Shown here: positions 1-5,152 of the stretch, piece after piece | How the letters are laid out: the number at the start of each line of letters is the position of its first letter | Numbering within the stretch: the first letter of the stretch is position 1 | From: Pseudomonadota bacterium | GTDB taxonomy: Bacteria > Pseudomonadota > Alphaproteobacteria > Rhizobiales > Xanthobacteraceae | NCBI GenBank assembly: GCA_021823875.1 | Contig: JAKAMD010000264.1 | Location: 1-5,152, forward strand | Length of the DNA stretch: 5,152 nucleotides | Direction: 5' to 3' | Program-made: the position numbers and the translations under genes | Notes under the pieces: generated by a model | Told to the model about the DNA's origin: nothing | The model's input: the letters and a program-made list of their open reading frames with translations, nothing else | The model's database searches: none

Positions 1-732
1 GTTCCATTCCTGGTGCAGGCATTTCTTGGTCATCGAATTGGCGAAGGTCGGTTCCTCCGACAGGGTCTTGGCCAGCGCCTGCGCGTCGGCGAGGACATTG
101 TCCGGCTCCGAGAGCTTATTATAGAAGCCCCAACGCTCGGCCTCGGCGCCGTCCATGACACGGCCGGTAAAGAGCAGCTCGGAGGCGCGGCCATGGCCGA
201 TAATGCGTGGCAGGATGGCGCAAGCGCCCATGTCGGCGCCGGCGAGGCCGACACGCACAAACAGGAAGGCCACCTTGCTGCGCGCAGTGCCGACGCGCAG
301 ATCCGACGCCATGGCGATGATCGAGCCGGCGCCGGCGCAGATGCCGTCGATGGCTGCCACGATCGGCTGCGGGCAGGCGCGCATTTCCTTGACGAGCTGG
401 CCGGTCATGCGGGTGAAGGCGAGTAGTCCGGCCATGTCGTCCTTGCGCTGCATCTCGACCAGCGGGCCGATGATCTCGTGCACGTCACCGCCAGAGCAGA
501 AATTGCCGCCGGCGCCGGTGATCACGATGTTCGTGATGCCGTCGGCATATTGAAGGTTACGGAAGGTGTCGCGCAGCTCGGCATAGGATTCGAGCGTCAA
601 CGGGTTCTTCCGCTCCGGCCGGTTCAAGGTGATAGTCGCGACTTTCCCCTCGACGCTCCAGAGGAAATGCTTCGGCTTGAGGTTGGAAAAATCGAGCCCG
701 GCGGGACGGAAGCGTGTGGCGGTATCGGTCAT
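1..732 (-). CDS. Divergent crotonase-fold protein (enoyl-CoA hydratase/isomerase family), possible ring hydrolase; 3' end outside window
   Basis: The frame is open from the ATG at 732 to the window edge and gives 244 residues, nearly the full crotonase length, with perhaps 15-30 residues missing. Visible family features are the N-terminal beta strand VATITLNRPERKNPLT (31-46), the first oxyanion-hole segment NFCSGGDVHEI (77-87) and the second, GICAGAGSIIAMASDLRV (130-147). The residues that align with the two catalytic glutamates of true hydratases appear to be Ile138 and Arg160, so simple syn-hydration is unlikely. Asp167, in GLAGADMGA, lies about where BadI/MenB and dienoyl-CoA isomerases carry a catalytic aspartate. 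I infer a ring-opening hydrolase or double-bond isomerase acting on a cyclic acyl-CoA. It is not BadI itself, because the BadI stretch around its GPKMGS and DPGYG motifs is absent. Its N-terminus, RFRPAGLDFSNLKPKHF, resembles crotonases I recall from aminobenzoyl-CoA/salicylyl-CoA clusters. The start is supported by a strong ribosome binding site 8 bases upstream. The CDS call is firm, the activity uncertain. Confidence 0.9.
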   Translation of the reverse strand, partial: MTDTATRFRPAGLDFSNLKPKHFLWSVEGKVATITLNRPERKNPLTLESYAELRDTFRNLQYADGITNIVITGAGGNFCSGGDVHEIIGPLVEMQRKDDMAGLLAFTRMTGQLVKEMRACPQPIVAAIDGICAGAGSIIAMASDLRVGTARSKVAFLFVRVGLAGADMGACAILPRIIGHGRASELLFTGRVMDGAEAERWGFYNKLSEPDNVLADAQALAKTLSEEPTFANSMTKKCLHQEWN

Positions 733-740
733 CGGTCTTG

Positions 741-747
741 TCCTCTC
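741..747 (-). promoter_or_regulatory. Ribosome binding site of the divergent crotonase gene
   Basis: The minus strand reads GAGAGGA at 747-741, followed by an 8-base spacer and ATG at 732-730. This is the clearest Shine-Dalgarno sequence in the window. It lies in the only real gap between genes (733-763, 31 bases), which fits independent translation initiation here. I see no terminator hairpin or convincing promoter in the gap, so the gene is probably still on the operon transcript. Confidence 0.7.
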
Positions 748-763
748 GATTCCTGTTTTGAAA

Positions 764-1510
764 CTAGCCGGCGAAGGTCAGGCCGCCGCTCACGCTCATC
801 ACCTGGCCGGTGACGTATGAGGATTCGGGGCTGGCGAAGAACACGACGGCGTCGGCGATCTCTTCTGGCTTGGCGAAGCGGCGGAACGGGATCGCCTTGA
901 GGAAGGCATCGCGCAGCTTTTCCGAGCGAGTGGCAAGCATCGGCGTATCGGTCGGGCCGGGGCACACGCAGTTGACGTTGATTGAATAACGGGCGACCTC
1001 GCGCGCGAGCGACTTGGTGAAAGCGATCAGCCCGCCCTTGGCACCGGCATAGACCGTCTCGCCGCCGCTGCCGACGCGGCCGGCGTCGCTGGCGATGTTG
1101 ACGATCTTGCCGCCATTGGCCTCGATCATCGCCGGCAGTAGCGCCTGGACGAGATGGACCGGGCCGGTGAGGTTGATCGCCACCACCTTATTGATGAAGT
1201 CCGGCGTGTTCTGCAGGAAAGGTTGGATGTCGCCCCAGCCGGCGCCATTCACCAGCACGTCGACGCGCGGATATTTCTTCAGCACCTCGGCGGCTCCGGC
1301 GCGGATCGACTCCGAATTGCCCATATCCATGGCGACGAAGTCGATCTTTTGATTGGCGGCGGCGGATTCCTTTTTCAACGCTTCGCCCGCGGCGGCATTC
1401 AGGTCGGCGCAGATTACCGTCGCGCCCTCGCGGGCGAACGCCGTGACCGTAGCTTTGCCGATGCCGGAGGCGCCGCCGGTGACCAGAACTATCTTGCCGT
1501 CGAATTTCAT
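764..1510 (-). CDS. BadH-like short-chain dehydrogenase (3-hydroxyacyl-CoA / 2-hydroxycyclohexanecarboxyl-CoA dehydrogenase type)
   Basis: This is a classical short-chain dehydrogenase/reductase of 248 residues, the usual family length. The nucleotide-binding motif TGGASGIG is at 11-18, and Asp36 at the end of the second beta strand favours NAD+ over NADP+. The active site has Asn113 (in AINLTG), Ser141, Tyr154 and Lys158 (YAGAK), with the standard Ser-Tyr spacing. Similarity to R. palustris BadH as I remember it is strong: GKIVNIASDAGRVGS, CVCPGPTDT and a C-terminal TGQVMSVSGGLT all have close counterparts. BadH oxidises 2-hydroxycyclohexanecarboxyl-CoA to the 2-keto thioester, so oxidation of a 3-hydroxyacyl-CoA on or derived from a ring is the likely role. 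The usual NNAG motif reads NGAG (88-91). The ATG at 1510 overlaps the stop of the upstream hydratase (ATGA) and has GGAG 7 bases upstream. A longer in-frame reading up to 1849 only runs through the hydratase gene. Family assignment is firm; the exact substrate is inferred. Confidence 0.93.
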   Translation of the reverse strand: MKFDGKIVLVTGGASGIGKATVTAFAREGATVICADLNAAAGEALKKESAAANQKIDFVAMDMGNSESIRAGAAEVLKKYPRVDVLVNGAGWGDIQPFLQNTPDFINKVVAINLTGPVHLVQALLPAMIEANGGKIVNIASDAGRVGSGGETVYAGAKGGLIAFTKSLAREVARYSINVNCVCPGPTDTPMLATRSEKLRDAFLKAIPFRRFAKPEEIADAVVFFASPESSYVTGQVMSVSGGLTFAG

Positions 1511-2301
1511 CGGGCTGCTCCACTCTTTGGCTTTTTCGAAGGATCGGAGGTGCCGGCCAGAAACGCCTGTACGCGCTCGCGGGTCGCCGGCTCGTTGAGA
1601 AGACTGCGGGTGAATTCCAGCTCGTCGGTGAAGCCGCCACGGCCGGGCTGCATGGCCGCCGCGATACAGGCCTTGCTGGCGGCGAGCGCGCCGGCCGGCA
1701 GGCCAGCGATGCGCTGGGCGGTCTCCTGCGCCCGCTGCGCGAGCTCGGCGCGCGGCACCGCCCAGTGCACCACGCCGAGCCCACTGGCAGCGCCCCCGTC
1801 GAGAACCTCGGCGCCCAGGATCAGACGGGCGGCTAGCGCCGGCCCGCACAGGCGGGTGAGACGCTGAGTGCCGCCGGCGCCCGGGATCAGGCCCAGCCGC
1901 GCCTCCGGCAGACCGACCTTGGCCTCATTCGCCGCAATGCGCAGATCGCAGGACAGCGCCAATTCGAAACCGCCGCCCATGGCCGCGCCGCCAATCTCGG
2001 CGAGCGTCACCTGCGGTAGCGCCTCAATGCGCGCATAGAGGCGCTGAATGCCCGCGACATACGAATACATGCGGTCGGCGCCGTCGGCCATATCCATGCG
2101 TGCACGCATCTCGATGAGATCGGCGCCGGCGCAGAAGACTTTCTGGTCCGAGCGGATGTGCAGCACCGTAAATGCCGGACCGGCGGCTAGTTCGTCGAGC
2201 TTGGCCTCGAATAAGCGCACCCATTCCTCGCTGATCGCGTTCACTGGCGCCCGCGAGAGCGTCAGGGTCACCACCGCGTCACTGCGCTCGGTCAGAAACA
2301 T
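1507..2301 (-). CDS. Enoyl-CoA hydratase (crotonase), catalytically complete
   Basis: This is a 264-residue crotonase of normal length, expected to be a soluble oligomer that hydrates a 2-enoyl-CoA to the 3-hydroxyacyl-CoA. The oxyanion-hole segments are FCAGADLIEM (56-65) and GGAAMGGGFELALSCDLRIA (104-123). Both catalytic glutamates are present: Glu113 in GGGFELALSCD and Glu133 in LPEARLGLIPGAGGTQRL. Its N-terminal strand reads LTLSRAPVNAISEEW, a common variant of the family, and it does not look like a close copy of R. palustris BadK. The ATG at 2301 overlaps the end of the upstream acyl-CoA dehydrogenase by 10 bases. In-frame reading further upstream to 2535 is antifamily sequence inside that gene, while MFLTERSDAVVTLTL begins exactly as crotonases do. 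The ribosome binding site is weak (GGGTGG just upstream), so re-initiation after the upstream stop is likely. The product feeds the BadH-like dehydrogenase encoded next. Confidence 0.93.
   Translation of the reverse strand: MFLTERSDAVVTLTLSRAPVNAISEEWVRLFEAKLDELAAGPAFTVLHIRSDQKVFCAGADLIEMRARMDMADGADRMYSYVAGIQRLYARIEALPQVTLAEIGGAAMGGGFELALSCDLRIAANEAKVGLPEARLGLIPGAGGTQRLTRLCGPALAARLILGAEVLDGGAASGLGVVHWAVPRAELAQRAQETAQRIAGLPAGALAASKACIAAAMQPGRGGFTDELEFTRSLLNEPATRERVQAFLAGTSDPSKKPKSGAAR
1518..1521 (-). promoter_or_regulatory. Ribosome binding site of the BadH-like dehydrogenase, inside the hydratase gene
   Basis: The minus strand has GGAG at 1521-1518, 7 bases before the ATG at 1510. It lies within the last codons of the upstream hydratase. 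It supports 1510 as the true start and translational coupling through the 4-base ATGA overlap. Confidence 0.6.
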
Positions 2302-3461
2302 TGCGCCACCCGATTTTCCTGCTCGGCCTCGCCCACGAGCGCCCGGCTGATGACCAGGCGTTGGATGTCGTTGGTGCCCTCGTAGATCTTGCTGGCGCGC
2401 ACGGCGCGATAAATGCGTTCGACACCGAAATCGCTCATGTAGCCCGCGCCGCCCAGGGTCTGGATGGCATCGGAGCACACACGCTCGGCCGCTTCGGTTG
2501 CAAACAACTTGGCCATCGACGCCTCTTTCAGGCACGGCAAGCCCTGGGTGCGCAGTGCCGCCGCGTGCAGCACGAGCTGGCGCGCGGCTTCGATCTGGGT
2601 CGCCATGTCGGCCAACCGGAAAGCGACCGCCTGATGTTCGATGATGGTCTTGCCGAAGCTGCGCCGGTCTTGAGCATAATTGAGGGCGATCTCATAGGCC
2701 GCGCGCGCCATGCCGACCGCCTGGGCTGCAATGCCGATGCGGCCGCCTTCCAGGTTGGCGAGCGCGATGCGGTAGCCCTGGCCCTCGGCGCCAAGCCGGT
2801 TCTCCTCCGGCACCACCAGTTCGTTGAACTGAATCTCGCAGCAGTCGGAGGCGCGCTGGCCCATCTTCTCCTCGACCCGCGACACCCGATAGCCGGCAGC
2901 CTTGGTATCGACCAGGAAGCAACTGATGCCGCGCTTGCCGCGCTCGCGGTCAGTGGCGGCAAACACCAGCGCCACATCGGCATTCATGCCCGAGGTGATG
3001 TATTGCTTGGTGCCGTTGAGGATATAACTGCCGCGCCGACGCTCGGCGCGGGTGCGGATCTCGCCGGCATCGGAACCGCTCTGCGGCTCGGTCAGGCAGA
3101 AGGCGCTCAGCATCTCACCGCGTGCCATCGGCCGCAGATACTTCTCCTTCTGGTCGATAGTGCCGTATTGCACCAGCGGCATGCAGCCGACCGAATTGTG
3201 CCCGCTCATGACGGTGGAGACGGCGCCATCACCGGCGGCGATCTCTTCGATCGCCAGCGCATAGGCGACATAGTCGGCGCCGACACCGTCCCATTCCGCC
3301 GGCACGGTCATGCCCATGAAGCCGAGCTTGCCCAATTCGCGCAGCGCGGCGCGCGGGAAGCTCGCCTCGCGTTCCCATTCGGCCGAATGCGGCAACAGCG
3401 CCTCTGCGGCGAAGTCGCGCGCGATCTCCCGGATACGTTCGTGTTCCTCGGTCAGCAGCAT
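2292..3461 (-). CDS. Acyl-CoA dehydrogenase B (FAD-dependent)
   Basis: This is a 389-residue acyl-CoA dehydrogenase of typical length, which oxidises an acyl-CoA to the 2-enoyl-CoA with FAD and passes electrons to electron-transferring flavoprotein. The N-terminal helical domain begins LTEEHERIREIARDFA. The middle-domain signature FCLTEPQSGSDAG is at 121-133, and the FAD-contact loop is KQYITSG (152-158), with Tyr154 where medium-chain enzymes have Trp. The C-terminal domain contains QDRRSFGKTIIEHQAV (264-279) and QTLGGAGYMSDFGVERIYR (334-352). Glu361 in KIYEGTNDIQR aligns with the catalytic base of the medium-chain family. Its start lies 5 bases after the stop of the other dehydrogenase gene. 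An AGGGA next to that stop and a GGAGG further up are possible ribosome binding sites, and coupling is likely. The family is certain; the substrate, probably a cyclic or ring-derived acyl-CoA, is inferred from neighbours. Confidence 0.95.
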   Translation of the reverse strand: MLLTEEHERIREIARDFAAEALLPHSAEWEREASFPRAALRELGKLGFMGMTVPAEWDGVGADYVAYALAIEEIAAGDGAVSTVMSGHNSVGCMPLVQYGTIDQKEKYLRPMARGEMLSAFCLTEPQSGSDAGEIRTRAERRRGSYILNGTKQYITSGMNADVALVFAATDRERGKRGISCFLVDTKAAGYRVSRVEEKMGQRASDCCEIQFNELVVPEENRLGAEGQGYRIALANLEGGRIGIAAQAVGMARAAYEIALNYAQDRRSFGKTIIEHQAVAFRLADMATQIEAARQLVLHAAALRTQGLPCLKEASMAKLFATEAAERVCSDAIQTLGGAGYMSDFGVERIYRAVRASKIYEGTNDIQRLVISRALVGEAEQENRVAQCF

Positions 3462-3466
3462 GGTCC

Positions 3467-4660
3467 CTACTCGGCCGCCTCCCGGCGCGTGCTTGCATGC
3501 GTCTTCAGCAATTCGCGCGCGATGATCAGCTTCTGTACTTCGGTGGCGCCTTCATAGATGCGCATGGCACGGATCTCGCGGTACAGCGCCTCCACCTTGA
3601 CGCCGACGCGCACACCGTTGCCGCCAAAAATCTGCACGGCGCGGTCGATCACCTGCTGTGCCATCTCGGTGGCGAAGGCCTTGGCGGACGAAGACTCGCG
3701 TGTGATACGCGGGGTGCCGCGATCCTTTTCCCAGGCCGCGCGGTAGATCAGAAGCGCGGCGGCATCGATATCGATGGCGCTGTCGGCAATGGCCGACTGG
3801 GTCACCTGCATGGCGGAAAGCGGTGCGCCGAACAGCTCGCGCGTGGTCGCCCGGTTCATCATCTCGTCGAAAGCCCGGCGGGCGAGGCCGAGCGCCGCGG
3901 CACCCACCGTCGAGCGGAAAATGTCGAGGGTCGCCATGGCGATCTTGAAGCCCTCGCCCGGCTCGCCCAGACGGTTGGCAACCGGCACACGACAGCCGGA
4001 AAAACGCAGCGTCGCCAGCGGATGCGGCGCGATCACGTCGATGCGGCTGGCGACTTCGAAACCGGGCGCGTCGGCATCGACCACAAATGCGGATAGCCCT
4101 TTGGTCCCAGGCCCTTCACCAGTACGCGCAAACACGACGTAGTGATCGGCGATGCCGCCGTTCGATATCCAGGTCTTCATGCCGTCAATGCGCACATGGG
4201 CCGGGCCGTCCGGCACCGCGGTAGCGGCAAGCGCACTGACGTCGGAGCCTGCTTCCGGCTCGGTCAAAGCGAAAGCTGCGATATGGCGGCCCTCACGCAC
4301 CGGCGGCAGATATTTGGTCTTGATCTCCTCGGTGCCGAACAGCGAGATCGAGCCGGTACCAAGCCCCTGCATGGCGAAGGCGAAATCCGCCAGACTGTCG
4401 TGCCAGGCAAGCGTTTCGCGCGAGAGGCACAACGTGCGCACATCGAGCTTCTCCGAAAGCCCGCCTTGCGCCGCCGGGACCACCGCCTTGAGCCAGCCGG
4501 CCTCGCCGAGCGCGCGCACCAGCGCGCGGCAGGATTTATCGACATCGGCGTGATCGATGTGCTGGCGCACCTCCTCCCGCGACCAGGCGGAAAGGCCGGC
4601 GGCATAGTCGCGATGGCGGGCGTCAAAAAACGGCCAATCGAGATGATTAGGGGCTGTCAT
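3467..4660 (-). CDS. Acyl-CoA dehydrogenase A (FAD-dependent)
   Basis: Residue numbers here count from the GTG at 4663; subtract one for the preferred ATG at 4660, which gives 397 residues. The middle-domain signature FALTEPEAGSDVS is at 131-143, and KTWISNGG (163-170) carries the Trp that stacks on the flavin in medium-chain enzymes. QIFGGNGVRVGVKVEALYRE (344-363) and RIYEGATEVQKLIIARE (368-384) complete the C-terminal domain, with Glu371 as the presumed catalytic base. It is clearly diverged from the neighbouring dehydrogenase, with a longer N-terminus (NHLDWPFFDARHRDYAAGL) and different surface regions, so the two probably act on different intermediates. ATG at 4660 is preferred because GGAG lies 7 bases upstream; for GTG at 4663 the spacer is only 4. 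The ligase stop and this start share a base (TGATG). Electrons should leave through an electron-transferring flavoprotein encoded elsewhere. Confidence 0.94.
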   Translation of the reverse strand: MTAPNHLDWPFFDARHRDYAAGLSAWSREEVRQHIDHADVDKSCRALVRALGEAGWLKAVVPAAQGGLSEKLDVRTLCLSRETLAWHDSLADFAFAMQGLGTGSISLFGTEEIKTKYLPPVREGRHIAAFALTEPEAGSDVSALAATAVPDGPAHVRIDGMKTWISNGGIADHYVVFARTGEGPGTKGLSAFVVDADAPGFEVASRIDVIAPHPLATLRFSGCRVPVANRLGEPGEGFKIAMATLDIFRSTVGAAALGLARRAFDEMMNRATTRELFGAPLSAMQVTQSAIADSAIDIDAAALLIYRAAWEKDRGTPRITRESSSAKAFATEMAQQVIDRAVQIFGGNGVRVGVKVEALYREIRAMRIYEGATEVQKLIIARELLKTHASTRREAAE

Positions 4661-5152
4661 CACTGCACTCCGCCGTCACGGCCGGCAATGCCGTCGGTCC
4701 CGCGCAACATGAATCGTTGAATCTTGCCGGTGGCGGTCTTGGGCAGGCTGTCGACGAATTCGATCCAACGCGGATATTTCCAGGAGCCGACCGAGCGCTT
4801 CACGTGCACCTTCAGCTCCTCGTAGATGGCCCGGCCGCCCTCGGCATCGTGATAGTTCTTGAGCACGACATAGGCTTTCGGTTTGATCAGGCCGTTGGCG
4901 TCTTCGGCCGGCACGACCGCGGCTTCCAGCACCGCCGGATGCGTGACCAGCGCCGCCTCGACTTCGAACGGCGACACCCAGATGCCGCTCACCTTGAACA
5001 TGTCGTCGGTGCGTCCGCAGTAGGTATAGACGCCGTCCGCGCGCCGGACGTATTTGTCGCCAGTGCGCAACCATTCGCCGATGAACGTGTGCTGCGACTT
5101 CTCGCGCTGGTTCCAATAGCCCATGGCCATCGACTCGCCGCGCACCAGCAAT
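4660..5152 (-). CDS. Benzoate-CoA ligase family acyl-CoA synthetase, C-terminal part (5' end outside window)
   Basis: About 163 C-terminal residues of an ANL-superfamily adenylate-forming ligase are visible. Benzoate-CoA ligases are roughly 520-540 residues, so about a third is seen. In the visible fragment the adenylate-binding motif GEWLRTGDKY (25-34) holds the ribose-binding Asp32. The hinge region YCGRTDDMFKVSGIWVSP (44-61) separates the N- and C-terminal domains. PKTATGKIQRF (137-147) carries the catalytic Lys143. The KVSGIWVSPFEVE and WKYPRWIEFV segments closely resemble benzoate-CoA ligases, which use ATP and CoA to activate benzoate or a substituted benzoate through an acyl-adenylate. 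A 2-aminobenzoate or other hydroxy- or amino-benzoate ligase is equally possible, because the aryl pocket lies upstream of the window. The first visible full codon is TTG at 5151 and should be read as an internal leucine, not a start. This is the first visible gene of the operon, and its product would be the pathway's entry enzyme. Confidence 0.93.
   Translation of the reverse strand, partial: LLVRGESMAMGYWNQREKSQHTFIGEWLRTGDKYVRRADGVYTYCGRTDDMFKVSGIWVSPFEVEAALVTHPAVLEAAVVPAEDANGLIKPKAYVVLKNYHDAEGGRAIYEELKVHVKRSVGSWKYPRWIEFVDSLPKTATGKIQRFMLRGTDGIAGRDGGVQ
4668..4671 (-). promoter_or_regulatory. Ribosome binding site deciding the start of acyl-CoA dehydrogenase A
   Basis: The minus strand has GGAG at 4671-4668. 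The spacer is 7 bases to the ATG at 4660 and only 4 bases to the in-frame GTG at 4663, so the ATG is favoured. The site lies inside the last codons of the ligase gene. Confidence 0.55.

Noticed and set aside
1..732. Calling the divergent crotonase BadI (2-ketocyclohexanecarboxyl-CoA hydrolase)
   Set aside because: BadI, as I remember it, has a MenB-like GPKMGS...DPGYG stretch and a different N-terminus. Here the region reads VRVGLAGADMGA, so only a loose functional analogy is defensible.
733..763. A terminator or promoter in the 31-base gap
   Set aside because: I find no inverted repeat followed by a T run and no convincing -35/-10 pair. The gap is short and holds only a ribosome binding site.
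764..1849. Extension of the BadH-like dehydrogenase start up to 1849
   Set aside because: The extra 113 residues are an off-frame reading of the hydratase gene. The ATG at 1510 has a ribosome binding site and leads straight into the nucleotide-binding fold.
1507..2535. Extension of the enoyl-CoA hydratase start up to 2535
   Set aside because: The extra residues lie in another frame of acyl-CoA dehydrogenase B and look unlike protein, while the crotonase fold starts right at the ATG at 2301.
2301..3557. A 418-codon open frame on the plus strand across the whole acyl-CoA dehydrogenase B gene
   Set aside because: It is exactly antisense to a firmly identified gene, its sequence matches no family I recognise, and long antisense frames are usual where third codon positions are mostly G or C.
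4142..4720. A 192-codon plus-strand open frame opposite acyl-CoA dehydrogenase A, with similar ones at 3497-4096 and 1154-1867
   Set aside because: Each lies opposite a real gene and has no recognisable motif, so they are treated as shadows of GC-rich coding sequence.
4660..5151. A complete small gene starting at the TTG at 5151
   Set aside because: The sequence begins in the middle of the ligase adenylation domain, and LLVRGES matches an internal strand of benzoate-CoA ligases, so the gene is cut by the window edge.

Overview
The window is a single, tightly packed minus-strand gene series from a GC-rich bacterium. Codon usage (strong G/C at third positions) and the overall look of the proteins suggest an alphaproteobacterium, perhaps of the Hyphomicrobiales or a relative. 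This placement is an impression, not a measurement. No RNA gene, mobile element, CRISPR array, or intergenic stretch longer than 31 bases is present.

Read in the direction of transcription (from position 5152 down to 1), the genes are: the C-terminal part of a benzoate-CoA ligase-family acyl-CoA synthetase (5152-4660, start outside the window); acyl-CoA dehydrogenase A (4660-3467); acyl-CoA dehydrogenase B (3461-2292); a crotonase-fold enoyl-CoA hydratase with both catalytic glutamates (2301-1507); a short-chain dehydrogenase very like BadH, the 2-hydroxycyclohexanecarboxyl-CoA dehydrogenase (1510-764); and a second crotonase-fold protein that lacks both hydratase glutamates (732 to beyond position 1, C-terminus outside the window). 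Stop and start codons overlap or lie within 5 bases at four of the five junctions, so this is one operon with coupled translation.

Together the genes form a CoA-thioester pathway. A carboxylic acid, probably aromatic or alicyclic, is activated to its CoA ester. Flavin dehydrogenases then introduce a double bond, a hydratase adds water, and a BadH-like enzyme oxidises the alcohol to a 3-ketoacyl-CoA. The unusual crotonase may open the ring or move a double bond. No ring-attacking enzyme (benzoyl-CoA reductase, or an aminobenzoyl-CoA or salicylyl-CoA monooxygenase) lies inside the window, so the substrate cannot be fixed. From memory of related clusters, the set ligase, two acyl-CoA dehydrogenases, hydratase, BadH-like SDR and divergent crotonase best resembles the aerobic 2-aminobenzoyl-CoA (anthranilate) type of pathway described in Azoarcus evansii. 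The alternative is a bad/ali-type cyclohexanecarboxylate pathway. The genes just outside both edges would decide between them.

The most interesting point is the last gene (732 to 1). It is an apparent 'enoyl-CoA hydratase' whose two catalytic glutamates are replaced, while an aspartate remains near the position used by ring-cleaving or ring-forming crotonases (BadI, MenB) and dienoyl-CoA isomerases.
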